From positions 1-64,000 of the forward strand of contig NZ_JBJJBQ010000012.1 in the NCBI RefSeq assembly GCF_045446075.1: 64,000 bases of DNA, read 5' to 3'. Origin of the DNA: Flavisericum labens (lineage in GTDB: Bacteria; Bacteroidota; Bacteroidia; Flavobacteriales; Flavobacteriaceae). Below, one piece after another: positions 1 to 6,777 of this stretch. Positions within the stretch are counted from its first letter, which is position 1, and the number at the start of each line of letters is the position of its first letter. Made by a program: the position numbers and the translations under genes. The notes under the pieces were generated by a model. That model was not told where the DNA came from and did no database searches. It worked only from the letters and a program-made list of their open reading frames with translations.

Positions 1-51
1 AAAATAAGAAGTTTCATGCAGAAATTGAAATTTTAAACTATATTTGAAAGG

Positions 52-196
52 TTGTGCAACAGGCACAATGGCTATAATTCATTGTGGCGGATTTCCTAAA
101 CGGAAATCCTTACTTTTATTTTAAGGTTAGATTTCGGGCGGAATGTTCACTGCGTGAAATTCCACAACGAAATCATAGCCCAACCGTTACCCAACA
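52..196. repeat. Large fold-back (imperfect inverted repeat) element
   Basis: Two arms face each other. The arm at about 52-87 (GTTGTGCAAC, then GGCTAT, then ATTGTGG) is matched in inverted order by 162-196 (CCACAACG, then ATAGCC, then GTTACCCAAC). Two perfect or near-perfect inner hairpins lie between them: GGATTTCC at 89-96 with GGAAATCC at 102-109, and a nested stem at 140-163 (GGAAT-TTCAC / GTGAA-ATTCC). A single strand could therefore fold into a long stem carrying two side hairpins. The element ends 15 nt before the ATG of the barstar gene. It resembles integron attC sites in general shape, but its outer boxes have the opposite polarity (GTT outward), so I do not call it attC. Whether it is mobile, regulatory or a repeated genomic element cannot be told from one copy. 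Confidence 0.6.
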
Positions 197-210
197 TTTT
201 GAGAAACGAA

Positions 211-504
211 ATGATAAAAATCAAAATTGATGGTAAAAAAATGACTGATTGGAATTCATTTCACTCTGAATTTAAAGCCAAAATGAATTTTCCTGATTAC
301 TATGGAGAAAATATGGATGCTTGGATTGATTGTGCTGACGAATTGACTGAAAAGCCAACTCTTTTACAAATTGAGAATGGTAATTTCTTGAAAGAGAATG
401 CCCCTGAATTACTTAGTGCAATTTTAGAATGTGGAGCATTCGTTAATTATAGAAAAACAGAAATTGGAGAGCAACCGAATTTAATAATTGCGACTGATTG
501 CTGA
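211..504 (+). CDS. Barstar family ribonuclease inhibitor
   Basis: Small acidic protein of 97 residues of the barstar fold. In this family it binds and blocks a barnase-type secreted ribonuclease in the cytoplasm. The family signature is clear: I-D-G near the start, a conserved SFH, and FPDYYG followed by N-x-DAWIDC in the first third, which includes the surface that plugs the RNase active site. The reading frame stays open back to a GTG at 154, but that GTG lies in the hairpin arm of the upstream fold-back element. The ATG at 211 gives the usual family length of about 90 residues, so I use it. No barnase-like gene is visible nearby, so its partner is outside the window or absent. A second small gene starts 5 nt after its stop. 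Confidence 0.85.
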   Translation: MIKIKIDGKKMTDWNSFHSEFKAKMNFPDYYGENMDAWIDCADELTEKPTLLQIENGNFLKENAPELLSAILECGAFVNYRKTEIGEQPNLIIATDC

Positions 505-509
505 TTGCG

Positions 510-905
510 ATGAAACAAACAATTACCAAAAACGAAAAATCATTAAAAATTCTGAATAAATTAATTGTAAATGGATTTTAAAAAGGATATGTTGAATCTG
601 AAAAGTTTGAATTGAAAAGAAATCATTTTCTTAACAATCATAGAATAATAGGAATTTTAAATGAGCAAGAGAAATATGAAATCAAATTTGACTTTGAGAA
701 CCTAATGAGTATTCACGCGAAAATTGCATTGATTCTTGGAGTTATTTTCTCAATTGTAATGTTGATAAAAGGAAATTGGATAATCCCAATTTTACTGATT
801 GTTGTTGGCTTGATAATCGTAACTAGTTTTAAAATAAAAGGGAAAAAGGAAATGGAAATATTCACAAGTAAATACTTGGAATTTTATAAAACCGAATATG
901 ACTAA
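510..905 (+). pseudogene. Small two-helix membrane protein gene with an internal stop
   Basis: Starting at the ATG at 510, the frame runs 23 codons, meets a TAA at 579-581, and then continues in the same frame to 905. The text on both sides reads as one protein: a Lys-rich start, a GYVESEKFELKRN stretch after the stop, then two hydrophobic segments in the second half (ALILGVIFSIVMLI and IIPILLIVVGLIIV) and a short charged tail. A TTG at 612 could restart a 97-residue product containing both membrane helices. The family is not recognised; small proteins of this type often sit beside immunity or cassette genes in Flavobacteria. A nonsense mutation is the simplest explanation; a sequencing error is possible. 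Confidence 0.5.
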
Positions 906-1373
906 ATTATAAAAACTACACACTTAAGAAGGTCTGAGTTAAAAAACAAGTAAATTTAAGCTAATTTAGAGACAAAGTTTTCATCATAAGGTAATCCGCT
1001 TTTTGATATAGCAAATGTGTAAGCTTCCCCAAATTAGAACTGCTTAGTTTTATTTTTTCGATTTTTTTTGAATTTTAAATAAGTATTTTCCAAAAAAATA
1101 AAAATATTGAAAAACAGTTCTTTACCTCATCAACAACTGTGATTTTTTGTTGATTTTAATACAGGTTTAATAAAAAAGGCGTGGGCACGTTCCAAGTCAA
1201 TGCAAATTACAAAATTAGGGGTCATCTTATATTTTACTAGAAAAATAATTTTTTGTAATTTCGAATTAAATTATTTTAACCGCAAAGGTTAAATCTGCAT
1301 ACGATTTTGCATACGATTTTGTAATTTTATAGCTTGTGAGCCCAGTAAATACGTTTTTAAAAACGCATATGCT
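906..1373. other. Gene-free stretch with direct repeats and palindromes
   Basis: No convincing gene. The last part carries structures typical of a recombinase attachment region. There is a 7-bp inverted repeat TTTAACC-gcaaa-GGTTAAA (1275-1293), two tandem copies of GCATACGATTTT (1297-1308 and 1309-1320), and a 14-bp perfect palindrome CGTTTTTAAAAACG (1352-1365). These lie immediately upstream of the tRNA-fMet remnant. The earlier part (about 906-1260) is very AT-rich with poly-T runs and shows nothing I can name. Confidence 0.45.
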
Positions 1374-1420
1374 GAGTTCATAACCCGGAGGTCGGGGGAT
1401 CGTGCCCCCCTCTCGCTACA
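1374..1420 (+). other. 3' remnant of tRNA-fMet (probable old attachment site)
   Basis: The stretch from about 1377 reads as the anticodon loop and 3' half of an initiator tRNA: TTCATAACCCGGAGGTC (CAT anticodon, 3' anticodon arm, variable loop), a T-arm of GGGGG-ATCGTGC-CCCCC, and the acceptor end TCTCGCTACA. The T-loop lacks the standard TTCGA. The sequence before position 1374 has no D-arm or 5' acceptor strand, and the 5' half of the anticodon stem is broken. It is therefore not a functional tRNA. tRNA 3' ends are the classic targets of tyrosine-recombinase elements, which leave such duplicated 3' fragments behind. The terminator that follows fits a former tRNA gene end. Confidence 0.65.
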
Positions 1421-1441
1421 TAATGTAATCATATCAAAACA

Positions 1442-1472
1442 AACGGTTTAGTTCACTCTAAACCGTTTTTTT
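1442..1472 (+). terminator. Rho-independent terminator after the tRNA remnant
   Basis: Perfect 10-bp stem AACGGTTTAG / CTAAACCGTT with a 6-nt loop, followed by a T-run. It lies 22 nt after the tRNA-fMet remnant and about 75 bp beyond the stop of the convergent cytochrome peroxidase gene, which it may also serve weakly. Confidence 0.85.
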
Positions 1473-1545
1473 ATGTCTTTATTAAATGAATTTCTTACAT
1501 TTGAACACAGAAGTGAACACGTTTTTGCACATTTTAATACTCAAC

Positions 1546-2823
1546 CTATTTTACTCTATAACCATCTGAAAGTGTGCCTAAAAATGCAACGATGGCACTT
1601 TCCTCTTCATCTGTCAATCCTAAATTTCCGAGTTCGTCGTGGTTAACATTATCAGCAACTTCTGGCATTGGCCAATTTTCAACATCCCGTGTATTGTAAA
1701 AATGTACAATGTCCTTTAAAGAGGTAAAATAGCCATTATGTCCATAAGCTTTTATGCTTCCATTTCCTGGTTTTTTATCAATATTTCGTAAAGTAGGCAC
1801 TTTATGTTTCCCCATGTTCTCGGTGGCCATCGCAACCCATGCAGGATTTTCATGTTTTGCCAAAAAACCTCCCAATCCCGAATCTATCCAATCTTCTCCA
1901 TCTGGGTTAACAGGTTTCCCATTTTCAAAATAAACCTCGTTCATACCGTAAAACGGATTGTCTGGATTTCTGGGAATACCAATATTGTCGAATGTGAAAT
2001 CGGTAAACAACGGAGGTTCTCCATTTGGGCCTGTTTCACTTATATGACATAAGAAACATTTTCCTTTTTCTACGTCATTAAACAATTGCATACCCCATTC
2101 CTCCTTTTGTGTTAACGCTGCATCACCCTTAAGATAAAGGTCATATTTTGAACTGAAAGAATTAACTTCAGGTGAAGCTTCAAAAGCGGCAATGGACAAT
2201 CCCACACGACCATAATTTTCTTCAGTTTTTGTGTCTGAAGAATAATCAATAGGCTCGCCCCAGACCTCAGTCCAAAGATCTGCATATTTAGAATTTTCAA
2301 TAACTTTTAGAACATCTTCTTTTTCTTTGTTGTTTTGCTCAACAAAATTTAAAAATGGCCCTAAAGCCTGATCAGCGGCAGGATTTCCTAATAATTCACC
2401 TGTGGCTCTACCATCTGAAAAATTTCCCCCTATAAAAAGTCCTTCCTGTTCGTCATAATGAAAAACAGGACTAAACGTCGCATAGGCTGCACTTGGCGGT
2501 TTTCGGTTACCAAAACGGTGCGGGTCTGCTCCTCGATATACACCCGCATTATTAATATTGATTCCTGCTATTGGACCAGAATAACCGAAAGAAGGTGCAT
2601 GGCAGGAAGAACACGCCATCCATCCAGGGCTAGAAATCTTATCAAAGAAAATTTCCTTTCCCAATGTTTGAATAGGTGTTAGTGCGATGTTCGCTTGCTT
2701 TTTAGCAAGATTAGTTTTAAGATCGAAACTTTCAATATTGCTATATTCAATGTCTTTAGAACATGAATTTAAAAACAATCCTATTAGCACAACCAACAAA
2801 AATATATTTTTATAATGTCTCAT
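1546..2823 (-). CDS. Di-haem cytochrome c peroxidase / MauG-family lipoprotein
   Basis: Exported di-haem protein of 425 residues. Residues 1-21 form a lipoprotein signal ending in LNSC, so the mature protein is anchored to a membrane on the periplasmic side. Two c-type haem motifs are visible: CSSCH at 71-75 and CFLCH at 256-260. This spacing is typical of bacterial cytochrome c peroxidases and MauG-like enzymes. A conserved HNGYF-type stretch and a C-terminal region of the form found in the family (DEEESAIVAFLGTL) follow. Family members reduce hydrogen peroxide with electrons from small cytochromes, or oxidise protein or small-molecule substrates. The gene stands alone: the tRNA remnant lies downstream and about 160 bp of non-coding DNA upstream. 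The exact substrate is not deducible. Confidence 0.88.
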   Translation of the reverse strand: MRHYKNIFLLVVLIGLFLNSCSKDIEYSNIESFDLKTNLAKKQANIALTPIQTLGKEIFFDKISSPGWMACSSCHAPSFGYSGPIAGININNAGVYRGADPHRFGNRKPPSAAYATFSPVFHYDEQEGLFIGGNFSDGRATGELLGNPAADQALGPFLNFVEQNNKEKEDVLKVIENSKYADLWTEVWGEPIDYSSDTKTEENYGRVGLSIAAFEASPEVNSFSSKYDLYLKGDAALTQKEEWGMQLFNDVEKGKCFLCHISETGPNGEPPLFTDFTFDNIGIPRNPDNPFYGMNEVYFENGKPVNPDGEDWIDSGLGGFLAKHENPAWVAMATENMGKHKVPTLRNIDKKPGNGSIKAYGHNGYFTSLKDIVHFYNTRDVENWPMPEVADNVNHDELGNLGLTDEEESAIVAFLGTLSDGYRVK

Positions 2824-3099
2824 GACTGAAGGGAATTAATTAATATTTGATAAAAAAAAGAACGGATTTTTTACTCTTTTAATTAAACCCTTAATTATTT
2901 AATATCCAATGACTTTTGTCATGTTTACACCTTAATTCTTCCAATAATCCGTAAAAAATTTGGGCGAGGATAAATAAAAAATGAATGGAATATCTTACAA
3001 AACGAAAACCGAAAAGGAACACGTTGGAATTTTTAGACGTAAAGAATATAAAATAACACCAAACGCATTACTGACTGAAAAAAGAAACTATGTAATAGT

Positions 3100-3258
3100 C
3101 TATATCCAATTAGAAGTTGGAAATTGCTTCCTCGCCTTTTTGTTTCTATTACTTCTGAAATTCCTGCTTTTTCTAGTTAAGAAGCTCACCAAAACCATCG
3201 CAACAGAAATTAAAATGATCGCAATAATTATCTCGTATGCTTCATCTGTTATACTCAT
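3100..3258 (-). CDS. Possible small single-helix membrane protein
   Basis: A 52-residue reading frame starting MSITDEAYE, with one hydrophobic segment (about residues 8-27) followed by a strongly basic tail (TRKSRNFRSNRNKKARK). This is the layout of a small inner-membrane protein with its C-terminus in the cytoplasm. The opposite strand is also open here (2981-3325, 114 codons), and the two cannot both be real. I prefer this strand because its product has an ordered helix-plus-basic-tail design, but there is no clear ribosome-binding site and no recognised family. Treat as tentative. Confidence 0.25.
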   Translation of the reverse strand: MSITDEAYEIIIAIILISVAMVLVSFLTRKSRNFRSNRNKKARKQFPTSNWI

Positions 3259-3454
3259 ACTTAAATATACGAAAATCTTTAGATTTGTCCTGAAACACAA
3301 TTTTTTACCAATATCGAGAATATGATTTTATAATAATACTTGAGCAGATTTTTAAAACAAAAACAGAATACTAGAGTATGTGAAAATCAGACAAAAACCA
3401 CTAATGCTTACTTCGTATAAAAATAATGCTTAGTTTAGTACTTAATCAAAGTTA

Positions 3455-3512
3455 GTGCAGTTTTGCTGTCTTCTGGTTTTCTTTCGGAAAATCCTCGCTC
3501 ACAAAACCGCAC
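3455..3512. repeat. Nested inverted repeat upstream of the reductase gene
   Basis: Outer arms GTGCAGTTTTG (3455-3465) and CAAAACCGCAC (3502-3512) pair at 10 of 11 positions. An inner imperfect hairpin, GGTTTTC / GAAAATCC, lies between them. The element ends about 50 bp before the next gene. It is similar in style, though not in sequence, to the fold-back element at 52-196, which also sits directly before an accessory gene. Confidence 0.45.
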
Positions 3513-3562
3513 CATTCGTATACATAAACGTGTAAACAATTATAATAGAGCCAGAAATACTT

Positions 3563-4570
3563 ATGCGAATTTCAGCCAAAAATATGCAGAAGGTACTTTA
3601 CGAACTTTTCGTTAAGTATAAATTCACCAAAGAAAAGGCAAAATTAATGGCTAACGTCTTTACAGAAAGCACCTTAAATGGTGTAAGTTCTCATGGAATA
3701 AACCGCGTCCCTCTTTTTATTGAATATGTTGAAAATGGAGTAATTAAAATTGATGCCGAAGCAGAAAAAATAGAATCTTTTGGCAACATAGAACGGTGGG
3801 ATGGTAATCTGGGTCCTGGTATTATCAATGCAACAAGGTGTACAAACAGAGCCATAGAATTGGCAAAACAACATGGAATGGGAATGGTGGCATTGCGTAA
3901 TACCAATCACTGGATGAGAGGGGGGACATATGGAAAACAAGCGGCAGACGCCAATTGCATTTCGATCCTTTTTACAAATACTAAACCAAACATGCCACCT
4001 TGGGGTGGAAAAGACAGTCGCATCGGCAATAACCCATTTGTAATATCAGTACCAAGGAAAAAGGGGCATGTTGTATTGGATATGGCAATTTCACAATTTG
4101 CATTCGGTAAAATCAACGATTATAAATTGAGAGGTAAAAAGTTACCTTACCCTGGCGGTTGGGATGACAACAATGAACTCTCCAATGATCCTGATAAAAT
4201 TTTATCAAAAGAGCGGGGATTACCCATCGGCTATTGGAAAGGCTCAGCCCTTTCCATAGTTCTAGATATGCTGGCCACTTTAATGGCTGCGGGAAATTCT
4301 ACCTATAAAATAAGTTTAAAAGAAATTGAGACAGCTATCTCTCAACTGTATATCTGTATTTACCCAGAGGTTTTTAACGATAAAGAACTACAGCAAAAAC
4401 TCATAGAAGAAATTATTGATTTTACCCATGGTGTAGAACCCATAAATCCAGGAGACAAAATTTACTATCCAGGAGAGCGCAGTTCACTTACCAGAGCCGA
4501 AAATTTGAAAAATGGGATTATTGTCAACAAAAGTGTTTGGCAAAAGATTATGATGCTATCTAAAAAATAA
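3563..4570 (+). CDS. dlgD: 2,3-diketo-L-gulonate reductase-like Ldh-family oxidoreductase
   Basis: Cytoplasmic NAD(P)H-dependent oxidoreductase of the malate/L-lactate/ureidoglycolate dehydrogenase (Ldh_2) family, 335 residues, full length. The sequence matches the YiaK/DlgD branch, which reduces 2,3-diketo-L-gulonate to 3-keto-L-gulonate in ascorbate or dehydroascorbate breakdown. Visible signatures include SSHGINR with the catalytic-type His at residue 44, a WDGNLGPG motif, NTNHWMRGG in the cofactor/substrate region, and IGNNPF and VLDMA in the NAD-binding part. The start is ATG at 3563 with no Shine-Dalgarno, as usual in this phylum. No other ascorbate genes (ulaD-, ulaE- or lyxK-like) follow; the DNA downstream is decayed. 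The family is certain, the exact keto acid less so. Confidence 0.85.
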   Translation: MRISAKNMQKVLYELFVKYKFTKEKAKLMANVFTESTLNGVSSHGINRVPLFIEYVENGVIKIDAEAEKIESFGNIERWDGNLGPGIINATRCTNRAIELAKQHGMGMVALRNTNHWMRGGTYGKQAADANCISILFTNTKPNMPPWGGKDSRIGNNPFVISVPRKKGHVVLDMAISQFAFGKINDYKLRGKKLPYPGGWDDNNELSNDPDKILSKERGLPIGYWKGSALSIVLDMLATLMAAGNSTYKISLKEIETAISQLYICIYPEVFNDKELQQKLIEEIIDFTHGVEPINPGDKIYYPGERSSLTRAENLKNGIIVNKSVWQKIMMLSKK

Positions 4571-4955
4571 AATAAACTGTTTACAATATTTTGTATTATT
4601 AATGGCAGGTAAAGTTTATAAGTATCAATGCTGAGAAACATATTGCCAGGCTAGTTGAATTTATATAAATGGCTTCCCAGTTTATGTGTATATTAATGGT
4701 CAGAAGTATATGCGCAAGATATGTTTACAGTATTCAAAAAAAAATGGATTGAGAGATACCAAAACAGAAATAAGATATAGAAAGCTCATTTTTGCAAATG
4801 GAGCCCAAAAAGAAATTGATGAAACATTGGAAGCGTTTTTAGGTAAACCTACTAACAACATGGCCTATATGGAAAGTTTAGGATTGGAGTAAACATTAAT
4901 CATTACTTAAAAAAAACTTCGTAAATCACTTGAGAATCATTACAACTAGAATCCT
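4571..4955. other. Decayed intergenic stretch with a short unrecognised frame
   Basis: No intact gene recognised. A 68-codon frame at 4686-4892 encodes a Lys-rich peptide ending in TLEAFLGKP and YMESLGLE. It has no signal, domain or convincing start, and the frame remains readable upstream of its first ATG (NGFPVYVYINGQ), which suggests a gene fragment rather than a small gene. Its position between a complete reductase and a wrecked serine hydrolase supports decay. Confidence 0.35.
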
Positions 4956-5565
4956 ATGAAAATTTTTATATTACTATTTACCGTATTGTTATCTACTACA
5001 ATTTCGGTTTATGCTCAAAATGAATGGCAATATAACGCAAACCCAAAAGACTATCTATGATGAAATTGAAAACCAATTGGCAATACCTTTGGGTATGCAA
5101 GTTTGGAATAGATCATTACTGATCAAGGAAGCAGACGATCCAACTAAGTTAAGATATTGGGCCCATCCCATGTGGTTTTCAACCCGAGACATGGCAAAAA
5201 TCGGACAATTGATGTTGCAAAAAGATAAATGGAATGGAAAGCAGATAATATCTAAAGCATGGTTAAATGAAATGATAAAACAAAGAACAAATTATAAAGA
5301 GGTGCATAAAAATTTTCCCGTTTTAAAAGAAAAAGGCGTGAACTTCGGGTATGGATATATGTGGTGGTTATTTGAAGATATGAAGGACAATAAATTTAAA
5401 GATGCCTATGCTGCTCCTAAAAAAATGGGACAGATCATAGCAGTTTTTCCGGCTATGAACGTCGTTCTTGCATATAAAACAAAACGTGCTTATGGCAGAG
5501 AAAATAGTATACTGGTTAGAATGGATATTCTCAAAAAAATCGTTAACCTGTTCAATCCTAATTAA
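4956..5565 (+). pseudogene. Serine hydrolase (beta-lactamase family) with internal deletion and frameshift
   Basis: An exported serine hydrolase of the class C beta-lactamase-like family (PF00144) appears to have lost its middle. From ATG 4956 the frame gives a good Sec signal peptide (MKIFILLFTVLL, cleavage near VYA-QN) and about 14 mature residues, then stops at 5058-5060. In another frame, 5011-5565 encodes only the C-terminal part of the family: the PLGM motif, a YWAHPMWFSTRDMAKIG stretch, a YGYMWW motif and the final strands. The N-terminal half with the catalytic SxxK Ser/Lys pair and the Tyr motif is missing, roughly 200 residues. The product cannot be an active hydrolase. An internal deletion with a frame change is the simplest reading. 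Confidence 0.7.
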
Positions 5566-5649
5566 CCGTTACTAATAAGAAATATAAGCCACTTAATAAC
5601 GGCTCACATATAATGACATTAACAAAAATTAAATAATAACTATTAATCA

Positions 5650-5661
5650 ATACAATTGTAT
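5650..5661. promoter_or_regulatory. 12-bp perfect palindrome at the methyltransferase start
   Basis: ATACAATTGTAT is a perfect palindrome ending one base before the ATG at 5663. Its position over the initiation region would suit an operator or an mRNA structure, but short AT-rich palindromes also arise by chance. Confidence 0.25.
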
Positions 5662-5662
5662 C

Positions 5663-6700
5663 ATGGAAACTAATAACAAAAATCAAATTGACCCGTCTAA
5701 AATAATGCAAATTGGAATGGGGTTTTGGGCATCAAAAACGTTACTTACAGCTGTTAATATGGGGTTGTTTACTCATCTCGCCAGTGGATCATTATCAGGT
5801 AAAGAAATTAAAAATAAATTGGGATTGAATGAAAGATCGCTATTCGATTTTCTAGACACTTTAGTGGCACTAGGCTTTTTGTACCGTTCTGGGTTAGGAG
5901 AGCATGCTGTATATAGTAACTCAGACGATTCAGATTTGTTTTTAGACAAAAATAAACCAACCTACATTGGAGGTATTTTAGAAATGTCAAACAATAGATT
6001 GTATCCTTTTTGGAATGACTTAGAGACATGTCTAAAAACAGGCAAGCCCCAAAATGAGACTAAAAATGGAGGTAAACCCCTGTTCGAAGCCATTTACGCC
6101 AATGAAGAAAGGTTAAAAGAATTCATACATGGCATGGGCGGTGTTCAAGCGGGGAACTTTATGAAACTAGCACATGATTTTGATTTTTCGAAATATAAAA
6201 CTCTTTGTGATGTTGGAGGCTCAGGGGCTAATCTTTCAATACATGTTACAAAAAATAACAGCCATATGAAATGCATTTCTTTTGATCTTCCTCCCGTGGG
6301 TCCAATAGCCAAGGAAAATGTCGAAACTTTTGGACTAAGTGATAGAATAGAGATTCGTTCAGGAGATTTTTTTATGGATGAATTACCACAAGCAGACGTA
6401 CTCACAATGGGAAACATTCTTCATGACTGGGGCTATGAAGATAAAGTAATGTTAATAAAAAAAGCTTATACAGCCTTACCGGAAGGAGGAGCACTTATAG
6501 TTATTGAAAATATTATTGATGATCAAAGAAATAAAAATGCATTCGGATTAATGATGTCATTAAATATGGCCATCGAAACAGACCAAGGTTTTGATTTTAC
6601 AGCATCCAACTTTAATCAATGGGCAAAAGAAGTAGGATTTAGCCAAACGAGTGTAATGCCTTTAACCGGCCCGTCAAGTGCTATCATTGCTATCAAGTAA
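5663..6700 (+). CDS. SAM-dependent O-methyltransferase (plant/hydroxyneurosporene type)
   Basis: Cytoplasmic class I methyltransferase of 345 residues with the two-part build of the acetylserotonin, caffeate and hydroxyneurosporene O-methyltransferase family (PF00891). Residues about 15-105 form the winged-helix dimerisation domain. The rest is the catalytic Rossmann fold with the SAM-binding motif LCDVGGSGANL (about residues 180-190), the FDLPP segment after strand 2, and the conserved GNILHDW with the general-base His, followed by LPEGGALIVIEN. These enzymes methylate a hydroxyl on a phenolic, quinone or polyketide-like small molecule. The next gene, a FAD monooxygenase on the same strand, could supply such a hydroxyl. 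A hairpin terminator separates the two, so they may not share all transcripts. The substrate is unknown. Confidence 0.85.
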   Translation: METNNKNQIDPSKIMQIGMGFWASKTLLTAVNMGLFTHLASGSLSGKEIKNKLGLNERSLFDFLDTLVALGFLYRSGLGEHAVYSNSDDSDLFLDKNKPTYIGGILEMSNNRLYPFWNDLETCLKTGKPQNETKNGGKPLFEAIYANEERLKEFIHGMGGVQAGNFMKLAHDFDFSKYKTLCDVGGSGANLSIHVTKNNSHMKCISFDLPPVGPIAKENVETFGLSDRIEIRSGDFFMDELPQADVLTMGNILHDWGYEDKVMLIKKAYTALPEGGALIVIENIIDDQRNKNAFGLMMSLNMAIETDQGFDFTASNFNQWAKEVGFSQTSVMPLTGPSSAIIAIK

Positions 6701-6717
6701 AAGCCTTTACAAATACC

Positions 6718-6748
6718 GTAAAAAGAGCATTGAAAACACTCTTTTTAC
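6718..6748 (+). terminator. Hairpin terminator/attenuator between methyltransferase and monooxygenase
   Basis: Perfect 10-bp inverted repeat GTAAAAAGAG / CTCTTTTTAC with an 11-nt loop. The T-run lies inside the right arm. It starts 18 nt after the methyltransferase stop and ends 29 nt before the next ATG, so it could reduce read-through into the monooxygenase gene. Confidence 0.6.
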
Positions 6749-6777
6749 CTACCGTCGGTGGTAATTAAATTTAAACT

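Noticed and set aside
52..196. Integron attC site
   Set aside because: The boxes are GTT...AAC facing outward, opposite to the RYYYAAC...GTTRRRY order of attC, and no integrase is in the window.
1344..1420. A functional tRNA-fMet gene
   Set aside because: No D-arm, no 5' acceptor strand, broken anticodon stem and a non-standard T-loop.
2981..3325. A 114-codon frame on the plus strand
   Set aside because: Its product is a run of Leu/Phe-rich sequence with no ordered design, and it overlaps a more sensible small frame on the other strand; neither is certain.
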